DNA of 64,000 bases from Massospora cicadina (taxonomy: Eukaryota; Entomophthoromycota; Entomophthoromycetes; Entomophthorales; Entomophthoraceae). The DNA lies in NCBI GenBank assembly GCA_022478985.1, contig JAKSZP010006625.1, positions 124,001-188,000 of the forward strand. Direction: 5' to 3'. Position 1 is the first letter of the stretch. Every line of letters begins with the position of its first letter. The notes under the pieces were generated by a model. That model was not told the origin of the DNA. It saw nothing but the letters and a program-made list of their open reading frames with translations, and did not search any database. Shown here piece after piece: positions 1-12,827 of the stretch. A program made the position numbers and the translations under genes.

Positions 1-1880
1 AAATAGCTAATTTTAGCAATAAAGATATTAAGCACAATTAATGCTGCAAATTAGTATAGATAAATTATAAAGGTAATTATTTAGCTTTTTTAGTATGTTT
101 AACTATTTTTGTAAGTTAAACACTATCTCACTAATGTATAAAGTGTTTTAAGGTACTTTAGTTATAATATACTGATAAACTACAGGTCCTGAGTTTGAGT
201 AATTCAGTGCATTATAAGCTTTAGACTAAGATAGTATTTCTGTATCTAAATAGGATATAATAACAATAAATAGATCATGATTTTAGATTTAAAGGAAAAA
301 TAATTATACATTGTTTTTTCTAAACTTTTTCATGAAGCTAAAGTAATAATTTTTAAAAAGAATAAACAGAGATAACTAAAATATACTTTGATGAATAAAC
401 TACAATTTTAAAAACCTTAAAGTCTATAGTATTTAAGGTACTTCAAGTGCTAATTGCAAATGTATTTGGAATTGAAGCGTTTTATCTAATCAAAGTGAGC
501 CAACCTGGTGACAATACCACGCCAGTTAATAGGAAATGGGAGAGTTAAAATTAATGGTAAAGGAATATTAATCCTGGTAAGCTTCCAAGTGAAGTGTTAA
601 TATAGACTAGGAACTCCTTGGATTGCCTTATTAAATGATATTTCAGTTTAGGGCATTGGTGCGCAATTCCAACACCAACATAAATCGTCCCCTACCTAAA
701 GTTCATTATAAGATTATTTAGGAGGCAACGGTCTTTAAGTCCATACTCTACTATTGGGAATTCTGACCTTAAATTTGAGCATATTTCATGAAAATATTTA
801 GATCTAAAGTGAAAATAATATGATAGAAGATAAATATAAAATAGGATTTTTAGTCTATATAGGGGTATCTGGCATTGTATAAAATAAGGAAGATTGTTTT
901 TTTACCCATCTCACAAAACTTTAAAATTGTAACATTTCTGATTAGGCTTTAGTTATATACTCTTTGACTTCCATAAGGGTCACATTATTTCAATATATGT
1001 ATTTACTACTTTTATATACTTACTCCATCAGAACCACCAGATGACTATTTAAGTTTTGTAAATTGTTAATTGAGATTTGTGTCACCAAGAATCAGTAAAT
1101 GAGCTTAAGTTTTCCATTATTTCTTTTTACATTATCATATATCTTAAAGAGGTTACTATATTGACCTCTGATACTAAATGATAGATTCTACCACAGGGCG
1201 ATGGATCACCTTTATAAGTAATACTTACAACATGACCTTATAAGATGAGACTTAGAGTAAGACTTAAGATGATGAGTATGTACTTATAATTCACCTAAGT
1301 CCCAATCTACTAATTAAATACTCAATCAGGTGTTGAAAAATGATATTATCTGGCCCTGTCCTATATTCTTAGGGCTTTTCTGAGGTACTTTTACTCATAT
1401 TCTAAAAAATCAATTTATTAATAACTTAGCTGCAGTTATCAGCAAGGGTCTTCAAACCTTTTATTCTCTTTTGTGGTGAGGGCTAGTATACCACACCTGT
1501 TGATCATTTATTACTGAAATATATGTAACAAAACTTGAGTAGGTCCATGAGAGAAATTTAAATAATATAACTTCACCACTAGAAACATCACTTAGTACCA
1601 GAAAAAAGGTGCTTAGTTGGAATCAGACTAAATGAGTAACTAAGGAAACTTGACTTGAAGGTTTTGAAACCAGATAAGAACTTGAGGCTACTAATTTAGA
1701 TGTGTTTTAAGGTCTAAAGCTGCTCAAGGTTAATTCCTGACCTGTAAAGTCATAGAGAAAAATTCTTGATATTTGCTTGCTGTGATGACCATTGATACCA
1801 ATATGTATAAAAGTTGCATAATTGTATGGTAAATTAAATTAGACTTTAGTGACTGAAATCATTGAACAAAACCCCTGATA
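1..1880. other. AT-rich stretch without a recognisable gene
   Basis: No convincing open reading frame, tRNA or LTR pair is visible. The sequence is strongly AT-rich. By length comparison with G2, the missing 3' LTR of the G0 gypsy element could lie in this stretch, but I could not align it to the G0 5' LTR by eye, so that is only a possibility. Confidence 0.5.
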
Positions 1881-1930
1881 TCCCCCATACTTGGGTTAGA
1901 ACACTAGTACAAAAAAATAAACAAAAAAAC
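1881..1930 (+). repeat. Copy of the short A-tailed repeat
   Basis: A CCCCC-rich start is followed by TTGGGTTAGAACACTAGTAC and a run of A. It matches the tail consensus seen in the micro-insertions at 27401, 40527, 41722, 51987 and 58354. The flanking AACAAAA at 1865 and 1920 could be a target duplication, but it is short and low in complexity, so the left boundary is uncertain. Confidence 0.5.
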
Positions 1931-1940
1931 AATTAGAAAT

Positions 1941-2130
1941 TATCTTGAAAAGCTCATCACATTTGATGAGCATCAACTTGCTCAATATGTTGAGGCGATG
2001 GACACCGCCGGCCTTGTAAACAAAGAAAATTCACAATTATACCTCTTATGCTGCATGTTGCTGATGCTCCTACCCAACTGTTGTCTGCCATGGTCCGCCA
2101 GCTAACCTGGCACTGGACAAAAGTTTCCTA
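1941..2130 (+). pseudogene. Unclassified coding-like fragment
   Basis: From 1941 to 2042 one frame reads 34 codons without a stop, including FDEHQLAQYVEAMDTAG. After a frameshift another frame starting near 2045 continues with DAPTQLLSAMVRQLTWHW before a stop. The amino-acid composition looks like real protein rather than chance, but I do not recognise the family. It lies directly upstream of the A-tailed repeat at 2241-2283, so it may be the 3' coding end of the retroelement whose tail makes the micro-insertions. That link is inference. Confidence 0.3.
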
Positions 2131-2240
2131 AAACTTCCCTGCCATCTTATATGGCTTTCTAGGCTGATCTGAGGTGTCATATTGGTAATTTTTATTAGAT
2201 AATCCCTTTGTTTGGCTTATTTACAAATAAAGATGCGTGG

Positions 2241-2283
2241 CGGCACCCCTTACTGGGTTGGGCAACACTAGTACTATAAAAAA
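2241..2283 (+). repeat. Copy of the short A-tailed repeat, longer version
   Basis: The stretch contains CACCCCTTACTGGGTTGGG, then a CAACACTAGTACTAT block and an A-run. It is the same tail as in the micro-insertions, in the forward (A at the right) orientation. No clear target duplication was found. Confidence 0.5.
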
Positions 2284-3399
2284 TTACCCAGAAAAGAAAC
2301 TAAGAATTGGTGACTAGAATTTAAATGGTTGAAGAAGCATTGATAGCATTAACACTTTTTAATTGGTTGCCCTTAAATAATTCTTACTCAATATTCTGTA
2401 AAACAAGAGTATGTGCTTAATATGTTGATCAGCTTCCTGATTTAATTAGAAGTGAGCAATCCATCCCTATCAACTTTTGAGTATAAATAAAGACTGTCCT
2501 TTATGATTTTTTGCTTTTAACTTAATACAATATTATAGCTTTTGCAAAGGTTGTTAAACCACTTCATCGATTGTGTTGCTAAAATCTAAGACTGAAGTTA
2601 GAAAGTAGGCTCTATTATTGGATTCTTCTTCTTAGATTAACAGTATTACAATTAATGCACTATTCCTGATATTGCCCTCTACTATTCTTAGAGGTGGTTT
2701 ATTCATTAAACTTTATAGCAAAGTAGTTTTTGTAGACTGGAGTTAACTTTATGATTGCAAGAGAAAAAATTTACTGTTTTATTTGTTAATGGAAACATTT
2801 GTAGAATTTAAATAAGTTCAAGGGCATAGGTGCAGCTACAAGATGTGACCCATATGTTTTCCAAGGGTTAACTCCTTTATATTTCGCCAGATATGCTAAT
2901 CGTCTTCATATTGCAATAAATCCTACAATTTTCTTAATTTTACACAAAAAATCTCACTTGTTAGGTATGGATCAGACATGATGAGTTTAGGTCAATCATA
3001 AGGGATTAGGATTTTTAAGTGTTAGATGAAAAGTGGCTAAAAGCTCTCTGGACGAGCCATTTAATAAAGAGCATATGCAGCGCTTTCTAAATAAGTATTA
3101 TAGTACATTTTGGTCCAAGTTTTAAACATTTCTGCTTAACCTAGATATGGTTTAAATCAAGAGTTTACTATTTTATGCCATCTATTCAGGTCATAAATTA
3201 CGCTTTTAATGCACATTTTCTTTGTATGACTTATTGTTAAGTTCAAATCCGTTGACACTTCATGATGTATGACTTATATAGCCTTTATAAGGGTAGACAA
3301 TTCTTTTACCACTAGACTTTATCTGCGATATTAAATTAGTACTAGATTTTACAAGGATTAGATAAGGGTATGGGGAATGGTAGTCTTTGGTGTGAAGAA
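2284..3399. other. AT-rich stretch, nothing recognised
   Basis: No open frame, RNA gene or element end could be supported. By position it should include the strongly decayed 3' part of the G0 gypsy element, because the segment just to its right aligns with G2. Confidence 0.4.
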
Positions 3400-3559
3400 T
3401 TTATTTTAGCTGAACCAAAAAATGGTATTTTGAATAACTAGTCTGAGTAATCCATTATAGTGAATCAACATAAGAACTGATCCAAGCATTGGTTGGCCCT
3501 CTCAGGATTGTTGTCTGACTGAGGGTAAAACGATTTTAATTTAAATTTAAATTTATTGT

Positions 3560-6500
3560 GAGGAAGGCCGACCATGGGACGGACACTTCTGAATTTGACC
3601 CAAAAGAGACAAAACTTAGTAAAGGGAAGGCACCCCCAGAGAAGCGAAGCTATCTCTAGTTGCCAGCGGGAACGCCACTTATGGGGAGGGGGAGGGAACG
3701 TGTGAAGGGGCCGTAGCCACAATTGACACGTGTGGAGGAAAGGGTCTGATTTGATGAACCAAACTGGGAACCAGGAGGAGACCAGCTGTAGGTGACGCGG
3801 TGGGAGGTATTCAAACATCCACGCTTGAAAATGGTCCACCAAATGAGACCAGAATCTGTGGACAGCTTCTGGGAGGGTGGGGGTGGAGCCTGCGATGGCA
3901 TCCAAGACAATCGTGTGGATAGTCCACATGGCGATTGCAACCACCAAAGCACGGAGGGAGGGTGGAAGGGGGGAGGCCATTGATAAAGCAAACATATCTC
4001 TTGATAGACTGAAAAGATGTGTTTGATTCTGTCCCAGCAGACGTTGAACTTCGCGCCATATCACTTTAGAGGTAGGACACTTCTCCAGGCTGTGGAACAG
4101 CGTTCCATACTGGCCACACACGACGCAGGATGAATGTAAAGCGTTAGAGCGCTCAGCCATATGGTACACCCACCTCAGGCAGCGCCACATGTGGGAATGG
4201 ATTTGAGGCTGCAACAGAGGATGGTGTGCATATTTCCAGATAGTTTTTTGGGTCTCAATGGAGTAATGGATGTCCATCATGTCCAGGTAGTCCACCCTGG
4301 ATAGGACATGGGGCCGTGTGGGGATCACGCCATCTTGGATGGGTAGCCCCTGTACCTCTTGTGTGAACTGAGGAGAGGGGCGGCCTCTCTGGGCTGTGTG
4401 TCCGCTAATACAAATTCTCCACTCAGCGCTCCACATGGAGAGGAAAAATCATTTGTAGTGGGTTTTAGTCCCGTGAGGACCTGTGGCTGATGGGTGTGAA
4501 ACCAGGTATATCATCAGGGAGTGAGGGTTCAATGGATTGTTGAGGCCAAGGGCGCGGGAGAAGATGGAGCGGGACACACAGGACCAGTGTTGGGAGGGGA
4601 GCGTAGGGGCGGTGATGGCCACAATCCAGGTGCCCAGGATCTTGGAAGCATGGACTTTGAAGTCAAGCAGGCCCATGCCACCATGATGATGAGGGCCAAA
4701 CATGACCTCTAACCATACTGGTGGTGGGCGGCCTGACCAAAGCCATCCTTGCAGCAGGGCATACAAGGATTTTAAAAAGCTTGGGGAGAAGGGGATGGCG
4801 TGGGCTCCAAACCAGACTTTGGAGAGGAGCATAGAGTTGGCTAAAACAACCCTGCCAGTAAGGGAAGTAGGGTAAGCTCTGAGTGAGGCGATGCGCTTCG
4901 TCACGTTGTCTAGAATATGACTCTCCATTACTGCTGATGTGTACCCGCCTGCCTCCACCCACACGCCCAGATGGCGGACTGGCCCTATGGTAGGGCGTGG
5001 CATGAAGGGGAGCACCAGTGGGGCGGTGTGGGGTGAGCTGGGAGGGCGAGCACGTGTGCGAGCAGATGGGCTGGGCTGGGCACTGGCTTCTGGGGCCCAA
5101 CAGTTTCAAGAACAACTAAGGAGGATGATCTCGGTTTTGGAAGTGTTCAGTGCAGTATTACTTACCCAGGAATAAACCTGGATGAGAGCTTTAAGCGCGC
5201 GTGCATCTTGATTATTAGACACCCTGACCACACAATCATCAGCAAACGCCATCATCTTGACTGGGGCTTGGCCTGGTACATGGACCCCAGTGAGGCGGGC
5301 ATTCACGTTTTGAAGTAGTGGGTCAAGGCTGAAGTTATATAAGAGTGGGCTAAGGGCGTCCCCTTGGCGTAAGCCCCTTTGAGGGAGGACTACTTCCCTG
5401 AGGAAGCCAGGGCCACGCACTGCCATTGTGGAGGATTCCATAAGCATCATCACCCAGCTGATGAAGCGAAGGGGTAAGCGGAATTGGTGGAGGCAGGCCC
5501 TGAGGTATTCCCAGTTTACTCTATCATGGGCCTTCTGTTGGTCTAAGAATACTAGTGCCCAAGAGGCTGTGGACTGGCATGCATTAGCCACAGAGTGCAC
5601 ATTGTCCCAAATCGACCTTCTGGGTATGAAACCAAATTGTTCTGGGGAGATGGTGGCAGAGGCTACAATCCCTAGATGGTTAGCCATGATTTTAGTTAAA
5701 ATTTTGGTGTCCATGTTAGTTAGAGAAATGAGGCGCCAGTTGGCTAGGTCTAGCTTATCCCCTTTCTTGAAGAGTGTGAAGGTGAAGGCCTCTTGCCCTC
5801 CTGGTAGAAGTCGCATATCTAGAAGGCTCTGGTTGAGGGAAGCAAGCAGCAGTGGGGATAGATATTTGAAGTACTTCTTATAGAACTCATATGTAATGCC
5901 ATCAGGGCCTGGGCATTTCTGATTTGGTGCACCATGGACGGCGGACCAGAGTTCATCCAGAGTAATCAAATTCATTAACTCTGGCTATTGGGAAATGGTG
6001 CAGATGTGAGTGCTATTGAGAAATTTCGCTATTTCAGCTGGTAGAATTGGATCATATTGGTACAACTTGGAGTAATACTTTTGTATTTTGATTGCCACTT
6101 CAGCTGGTGTATCTGCGACGGAATCGTCTGACCTCTGCACCTGTGTGCAGGCCATACTCTGGCGCAGTGCGAAGAATTTTTTGAAAAAATAATCAGAGCA
6201 TGTGCCACCCTCTTTAATGTGTTTGGCCCTGTACTGAACACAAACCTGATGTTTGTGTTGCCTTTCAAGCGCGTTGAGGCGGGCAGCTGCTTCTGCCCAC
6301 TTCCAGCCCCAAGCAGGGCTGTAGCCCATGGCTGGGATGTTGGACTCCAGGTGTGCCAACTCTTCCAGAGCGCGCGAGATGACAGCCAAGGTAGCTCGTG
6401 AGCCTTGGGAGGAGAGGTGGTGAGCGTGGTGGATGGTATCCGCTTTAAAGGCTGACCATGTGGAAATTTGTCTGCACAAAATGGTGTAATAAACTCTTTT

Positions 6501-7290
6501 GCCAAAGTCACAGATTCCACCCATGTGGGAAATCCTGGCGATGCAAGTTTGGGTGGGTGGATTTTGCACCAATGTGGAGCCCTAGCCACTGTGATGGGTA
6601 GGTGGTAGGTTATTGAGACCAGCCAGTGATCGGAGGAATCAATTTTTGATGTGTGGAAGTGGGAAATATGGGATCAAAATTGCACCAGCGCGAGGATAAG
6701 GTCAATGCAGGAAATGGACCTTAATTGGCCATTGTGGATGTGTGGATGCATCATGTTCTCGAGCAGTGGAGCTTGCCACAGCAGCGTGTCAAACAACCCA
6801 AGGGTGGCCTTTAGAACGCGAAGTTCTACATGACCCTAAAGGGTGTGGGATGAGGAAGGCCAGCAGTCCATGGACGTGTTTAACCAGCAGTTCATGTCGC
6901 CAACTATGAAAGGGTCAGGGGATAACAGAAGGGATTTGACCAATGAGAAAAATTCCTGACGCTCTCGTGCACAGGTGGGGCATAAATGTTGATGATAGCA
7001 TATGCTACGTCTGCTCACAAAAATGTGACAATGAGGACTCAGCCATCGAGGAAGGATTCAGTTGATAAAAATTTAAAAAATTGTTTTTCCAAACAAGCAC
7101 CCCACAGTGCTCAGACCAGAAGGAAAGGGAAGGGAGGAGCATGGTTTTCCAAGTGTCCTCGGAACCTTGCAGACAGTGGGACTCCTGGATGGCCAGGATG
7201 TCCATGGGTAAATTTTTTTGTAAAAAACTCAGTTTCCTAGCCCGGGATGGCTAGGCCTTGAGTCTGGCGATGTTCAACATCCCTAAAGTA
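3560..7290 (-). pseudogene. LINE-1 ORF2: endonuclease-reverse transcriptase, broken
   Basis: It would nick target DNA and prime reverse transcription. The N-terminal APE-type endonuclease begins near 7280 (GMLNIARLKA, then DILAIQESH) and includes GDMNCWLN near 6880, the usual GDFN position. The RT (5106-5975, 289 codons open) carries CPGPDGITYEFYKKYF, LFKKGD, FIPRRSIWDN, LDQQKAHDRVNWEYL, LRQGDALSP and the catalytic FADD. The C-terminal part (3560-5000, several frames) holds a zf-RVT type zinc motif, CVVCGQYGTLFHSLEKCP, near 4060-4130. Frameshifts separate at least five open segments, so no functional protein is expected. No RNase H domain was recognised. Confidence 0.85.
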
Positions 7291-7550
7291 AAGGCTCCCC
7301 CCATTGCACCTTAGGTGTGAGGGGGTGGGCACCCGGCCCACCAGCCTCCTCTGGATCCCCACAGGCCTTCACGGCAGTGTGGGTGTTTGCAGCAATGCTA
7401 TCAAAAGATTTTTTAATTTTAGCAGACAGGTTCACGTTGGCTTTTGCCTTTGCTTTTGGTTTCCCCACTTTCAAACGAATTTTTTGCAGTGCGGTCAAGT
7501 TCAGTGCACCAACATTTGGGTCAAAAAAAAGTTTCAGGTAGGTTGGAGAT

Positions 7551-8520
7551 CTAATCAGTTCCAATTGGGGCTTGGGTGCAAAGGTTGTGTGAGATTAATT
7601 TGCCCATCAGATCCTCAGATTGGGTAGCCCAATCGGCTTGGGCACCCCAATCTGGTTGGTTGAGGGATTTCCAAGTTGCTTCTGCCACAAAGGTTTCAAT
7701 GTCCTCCTGGTGTTGGGAGTGCAGGATAGCAGAGGCGACCTTGGCCACTTCCTTGGCTGCGGCCCTACGGGCCTGTTTGGCCTTCTTTCACTCATGAGGG
7801 GAGACAGGCTTTAATAGTAAGTAGCAGCCTTGTGCTCCCCACGGGAAGGCCTCTTTGGTACTGGTGGTTGGTTCATAGCGAGCCTCCCCGTTGGTCATGG
7901 CCGCTGAGGGGTGCTCTTGGAATGTGATGCCCTCCTTGGTGGGGCATGTGTGTGCCTTATGGCTGAACGTGTCATAGAGGGTGCAGATGGAGGGTGCGCT
8001 GTCCACGGTTACCCAGAAAGGTTGGGTGGTATGCCCCTCAATATTAATAAAAGTGGAGTGCGGGATCTGGGTTAGGTCCTTCACAATCTCCTCAGTTGGG
8101 GTCAGAACTGCAATGGCTTTGCCAGCGCACAGGTGTGGCATCAGCATAAAGCGTTGCATCTTGAAGTATGTATTTCGCCATATACAGTGAGACCAGCTTT
8201 CAGGTGCTGCTCCAGAATGGCACGCTTGACTGTAGTGGGCAAAAAGTTGAACGTGAGGAAAATTTGGTTGGATTTTGTCCATCTGGTGCGCTTGGTTTTG
8301 ATGACCCGTTGCCCTTCAGGGAGGTCAATCACAATGCACACCGCAGCAGCTTCATCTGCTGCCTCCTTGTTTTTAAACTGAGATCCAGCCAACCGCGTGA
8401 CATGGAGTGAGGTGTAACATACACTGCAGTCAGGAAATGAGTGTGCACATCCCCACAAAATTTTTCCCACAACGCTGTTTGTTGAATATCCAGGAACACC
8501 CAGACTCCATATTCCACCGA
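7551..8520 (-). pseudogene. LINE-1 ORF1: Gag-like nucleic-acid binding protein, broken
   Basis: The open part at 7788-8282 (minus) includes CTLYDTFSHKAHTC, which matches a CCHC knuckle (C-x2-C-x4-H-x4-C) except that the second Cys is Tyr. LINE-2 has the intact motif at the same place. Further N-terminal coding is in other frames up to about 8520. ORF1 proteins of this type coat LINE RNA. Frameshifts and the lost Cys argue that it is dead. Confidence 0.65.
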
Positions 8521-8784
8521 TGAGAATTGTTGAGAGTGCGGCGTGTTGATGTACTGGTTACATCACGCCTGCCAAGTGAGGATTTCTGGGGAAATAGTAA
8601 CCACTGGTTTCTTATTTTTATCTAATCTGCCAGTTTCTCTGGGGCGTTTGCAAACGTTGGAAGCTGCAGGCCTACCACCTGTGCCTTTTACTTTACTTGC
8701 TCAACTGCTCCCTGACATGGGCGCAAACTAATTTCCTCTGTGAGATTATCAAACTAAAGTCAGACTTGAATTGAATAAGTTGCA

Positions 8785-11183
8785 AAAATGATTGCAATGA
8801 GAGAGAAAAGTTGTGATTGTTACTGAACTTAAGTAGAATCCCCAAGCGGATGTTTTCCCAACTACCAATTTTATTAGCGTTGCCACTAGGATTTTGTTGA
8901 CTCTTTATACCATTCTTTCGTTTCTAGATGATCTGAAAATTGACACCATACCTAGATCCTCATTAGTTCGTTTAGTCTTAATATCACATAGGAGTTAAAA
9001 TTGGTTCCATTGTCACTGAGTAATACTAGTGGACATCTGAATGGTACAATACTTTGTCCAGGATAAATTTCACAGTGCTTGTTGCATCTACCTAACTAAA
9101 GGCTTTGGTTTCAACCCATCTGATCAGATGATCTATTACAACTATTATGTACTTCACCCCCCAGTAATGACACTCAGTGGCCCAATATGTTGAACAGCAC
9201 CATGTTCCATGCGAACCCAGGGCACACTAGCTGATACCACACCACATCATGTGAAGCTTGGAAGTTAAAATTCTACACAACGTAGTATATAATCCGCTAT
9301 GTTATAGTTAATCTATTCCCAGTAATAATACTGGGAAGGCGATCCAGCTTTTTCTCAGGCCATCATGTCTACAACCTTGTGTTGCTTGAATTTTTGCAGA
9401 ACGTTCTGATGGTTTAATAAATTCTATATCATTTCATAAATTGATTTGTAAAGTTGTGCGTTATTAATTTCTGTGTATTCCATTGCTTTTTCAGCGCAAT
9501 CTGAATCTTCTGGGGTTCATCTATGATATTTCCTTTAATCATCCATTGAAAAAATTCATTCACTTGCCAATACATTACATAGATAACAGGTAATCTTAAT
9601 AATCCATCATCATTATGATGGGCTGCTACCGCCCTTTTAACAATTTTTAAAGTTGTAGCCTTGTTTCAGATCCCATTGAGCTAGTCACCCCTTTGATTTT
9701 ATAAAAATATAAAACCAACATAGGAACATATAGCTGGACATGACTTGAGGTGTGTCCCATGAATATACTATAAAACTGTTCACATGCATATATATTACTG
9801 AGAGGTATTTGCGCGCCATCACAGTGTAAACTTATTTCAGCCAGCGTTATCGTCTAGCTCCTATAAGCCACTGGATGCTCATCCCCAGTATCATCAACTT
9901 GATTAAAATAAAGACCAATCTCCATTAATGAGGCGTTTAACTGAATTATCAAAACTGATTGAAAGCTGGATGCTTTAAAAATGGGACTGGAAACCACGTA
10001 CCTCCATAAATCATCAAAAAAACTTTGTTCTCTTCATTCCATACAAATCCTTTTTTGGATCCTTCAGCGGATGGAATGATGGTTCAGCTATCCTGGTGAA
10101 GACTTTTATGATCAGCAACAGTAGGCGACCATCCCTAGAAAGACTTGTATATCCTAAACACTCTTAGTGACTGGAATCCATTTAATAGCCACTATTTTCT
10201 GCTGTGAGGTCACAATTCAACAGATTTAATCATAACCCAGATATTCAAGGTTTTCATAAAAAATGGCATTTTTCTGATTATTCTAATTTGACCACCACCA
10301 AGCATTTAACTTTATCTCCAAATGTCAAGTGTTCAGTGAATGGCCTACTAAAAAAACATTGTTGTTGTCCAGATATACTAAAATGAATGGCAACTCCAAG
10401 TCACCTAATATGGAACACTTCACCTGTTGATGGGTAGCTAGCATGTTATATAGTCCTTGTGGCATTATAGTCAGCTGGTATAACCTTTTTCGGTGATTAT
10501 TACACACTTCTCCTGGTCTTCTTTTGTCAAGTCTATATGCTAATACCCTGAGATCATATTCATGGTTGAAAAAATTTTGGCTTCCTCTAGACAACTGAGC
10601 ACATCATATATCCTCAGCATGGGATATGAATCCTTTTTGATGGCTTTGTTTGATTGGTGATAATCAATCACCACTTAATTTGATCCATACTTTTTCTTTA
10701 CTATTAATATCAGATTAGCCCATGGACTCAAAGAAGGCACAAGAGGCCCATGCTCAACCAATTTACTGATTCCCTATTAACTGCTACCTCAGCAGGTTTA
10801 GTCATCAGACTGGTCTAATTCATTTTTGTGGAGATTCCCCAGTATTGAATTTTTGGATCACATTTTTACACATCCTATGTCAGGATCATTCTAAACAAAT
10901 ATCACCCAATACGTCTTAAACAATTAAAGTACTTTCTCCTGCAGAGGTTTTAATAACCCAATAAGTAGTCTCATTCCACTAGTACATGGATATCTTTAGC
11001 AACATCCTCTGACAATCCCATATCAGATGATGTCCCAAAATCAAACAATTCTCTGATTTTGGTATTCAGGATTTAATGAGCAAACATGATAATATGGTCC
11101 TTTACTAACCTTTTTTGTCTTTACTCATATTAACCAGTAATTCTTGAATTACTACATTGTCTGAAAATATGATCCCTGGAGGT
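8785..11183 (-). pseudogene. G0 Pol fragments: integrase, RNase H, RT, part of protease
   Basis: Read on the minus strand from right to left. RT motifs lie at 10620-10740 (SPWANLILIVKKKYGSN type) and 10325-10594, where LVYLDNNNVF replaces the catalytic YLDD, so the second Asp of the motif is lost. RNase H remnants lie around 9840-10060. Integrase remnants at 8880-9300 include LLSDNGTNFNS, retaining the central catalytic Asp. Stops and frame changes are frequent. G1 interrupts the upstream protease end at about 11183. Confidence 0.7.
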
Positions 11184-11655
11184 ATCTATTTAATTAACAG
11201 TTCTATTTACTGTTCCCAGGGTTCAAAATGGGCTCAAAGCTGTGAAACTAGTAGAGAAGTCAATGAAGACAAAAATGGGTTAAAATAGGCTACTCTAATG
11301 CGTTGAAAAATTTATTTATAGGGCGAGTGGGGGCATGATGCTGAGAGGAACTTTATGGTCTTATACAATAAGGATTATTTTATCCTTATAGATCAGCTGC
11401 CTGGTTGATGCCCTCATTGTTCTAAGTCTGCCCAATGACCTCAATGTTGAAAGTCGCGTCTTTTGAGATTTAAAAGTGGAGTTTTAATTCCAGAAGGCAT
11501 TTTTATTGATTCTAGTGTGTGATTCTTTTTTTGATCAAATCTCCAATCGATGACTTCAAGGATAGGTTTTGATCATAAGAGCTTAGGAGTTGACTTGTTA
11601 TAAGTTGATTTGGGAGTAGGTATCTCAACCTGTGCTATCATCTTATATCCCAAAA
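11184..11655 (-). repeat. G1 3' LTR
   Basis: Aligns with 33890-34360 and with the G4 LTRs at 41760 and 50077. The polypurine tract lies just right of it (11656-11671; CTTGAGGAAGGGAG on the minus strand). The left edge is approximate. Confidence 0.7.
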
Positions 11656-11727
11656 ACTCCCTTCCTCAAGAAACCTGTTGGAGTGGGTATAGGGCCATAG
11701 GAATCAGCCATGTCCTCAGTTTACCAT

Positions 11728-12827
11728 TGTCAAAATTTAGGGCTTGCAATGATAAATAAAGACCAATAGTTCCTCAAAGGTTAATAGTAAAGGTTCAATA
11801 TGTGCATGATTCACGCTGTCTGATAGTAGTTGATAGTTGATTGATATTAGTATATAGACTATTATCCATATTTTAATAGATAACCTGTTATAGTCCAACG
11901 CTAGACCTGTACTTCTCCATATATACTCTTGATGTCAACTGTAGGGACCTTTTCCCTTATCCGCCTAACTTGATCCATTTTCAGATCCCTAAGTTTACGG
12001 CCTTCCATATCATCATGCGGAGTCTGTAGTAATTCCCATCTAAGTTCAGTTTTTCTTCTAAGTATTCTCAAACCTTACTCTTTATCTGACAAAAAAGTCC
12101 CCAATTTTAGCAAATAGCAATAATTTCTTAAAGATGAATGTAACTAAAACCAATAGTGAACCTTGATAAAATTGACTCTTCTATTAATGTGTATTATCAG
12201 GGAATTTATAAAGGGAATTGAGCGCCAAACCCTTGATTGGCGCCTCAGCCATGAAACTGTCGCTGTTGCCTTTGAAATTCCTTTTGACTTCTCACCATCT
12301 ATGGTTTTATCCATCAGGTTAAGATTCCTTCATAGGACATCCTCAAGAAAAAAAAATGGACAGAGTCAAAAAATGTGTCCCTAACATTTCCCACTTAATC
12401 CCAGCAAATCAACCATATTTGGCAAGCAACCTGCTTAGGTAATGGGACTTGTTACCCCTTATGGCAGTTTGCAAACCAACTGATTGATTTGCTAATTGCA
12501 GGTGCATCACTCAACTCACAACTTGCCCATTAAATTCCCAATTGTTAATGATGAAACCTGATCAATCCCAATCAGTACACCTGATAGTTAATCATCAATC
12601 AACTATCAGATGTCCTCATTTCGTTGGCAACTCTTCCCAATGAGATCTTAAGCATTCACCTGTATTGATTCTCAATGGATCCAAACCTGGAAAATTACCT
12701 AAAAACCCCAAACATAATTACCTCAAAATTAAGGTCAACTGTTATCAATTCACTCACCATTGGGAATTATCCCCTAGCAATCCATAAGTAATCTAGGAGG
12801 TTGTGAAGGTGGGTAAAAATGACAACA
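11728..12827 (-). repeat. G2 3' LTR
   Basis: Near-identical over long blocks to 20090-21186 (for example the block holding CCTGCTTAGGTAATGGGACT). It ends in ACAACA, and the polypurine tract (GAGGGGGATG on the minus strand) follows at 12828-12838. Confidence 0.9.

Larger units (their letters stand above)
3536..8784 (-). mobile_element. LINE-1: near full-length non-LTR retrotransposon
   Basis: About 5.2 kb in minus orientation with a Gag-like ORF1, an endonuclease/RT ORF2, and an AT-rich 3' tail at the left end (TTTAA repeats at 3534-3556). The 3' end shares the block GGTCGGCC plus CCTCA and an AATAAA-like tail with LINE-2. A candidate imperfect target duplication is AAAACGATT (3527-3535) against AAAATGATT (8785-8793). 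It is inserted in the integrase C-terminal region of G0. Confidence 0.8.

Noticed and set aside
3230..3260. GTTCAAATCC resembling a tRNA B box
   Set aside because: No A box, acceptor stem or cloverleaf could be formed around it.
3339..3352. TTAGTACTAGAT resembling the micro-insertion tail
   Set aside because: Only 12 bases match, there is no A-run on the expected side and no flanking duplication.
5428..5883. 151-codon plus-strand open frame
   Set aside because: It is the complement of the LINE-1 RT and has no domain of its own.
12400..12600. Repeated blocks that might suggest a CRISPR-like array
   Set aside because: They are simply the paired LTRs of G2; there are no regular short spacers and the sequence is eukaryotic.
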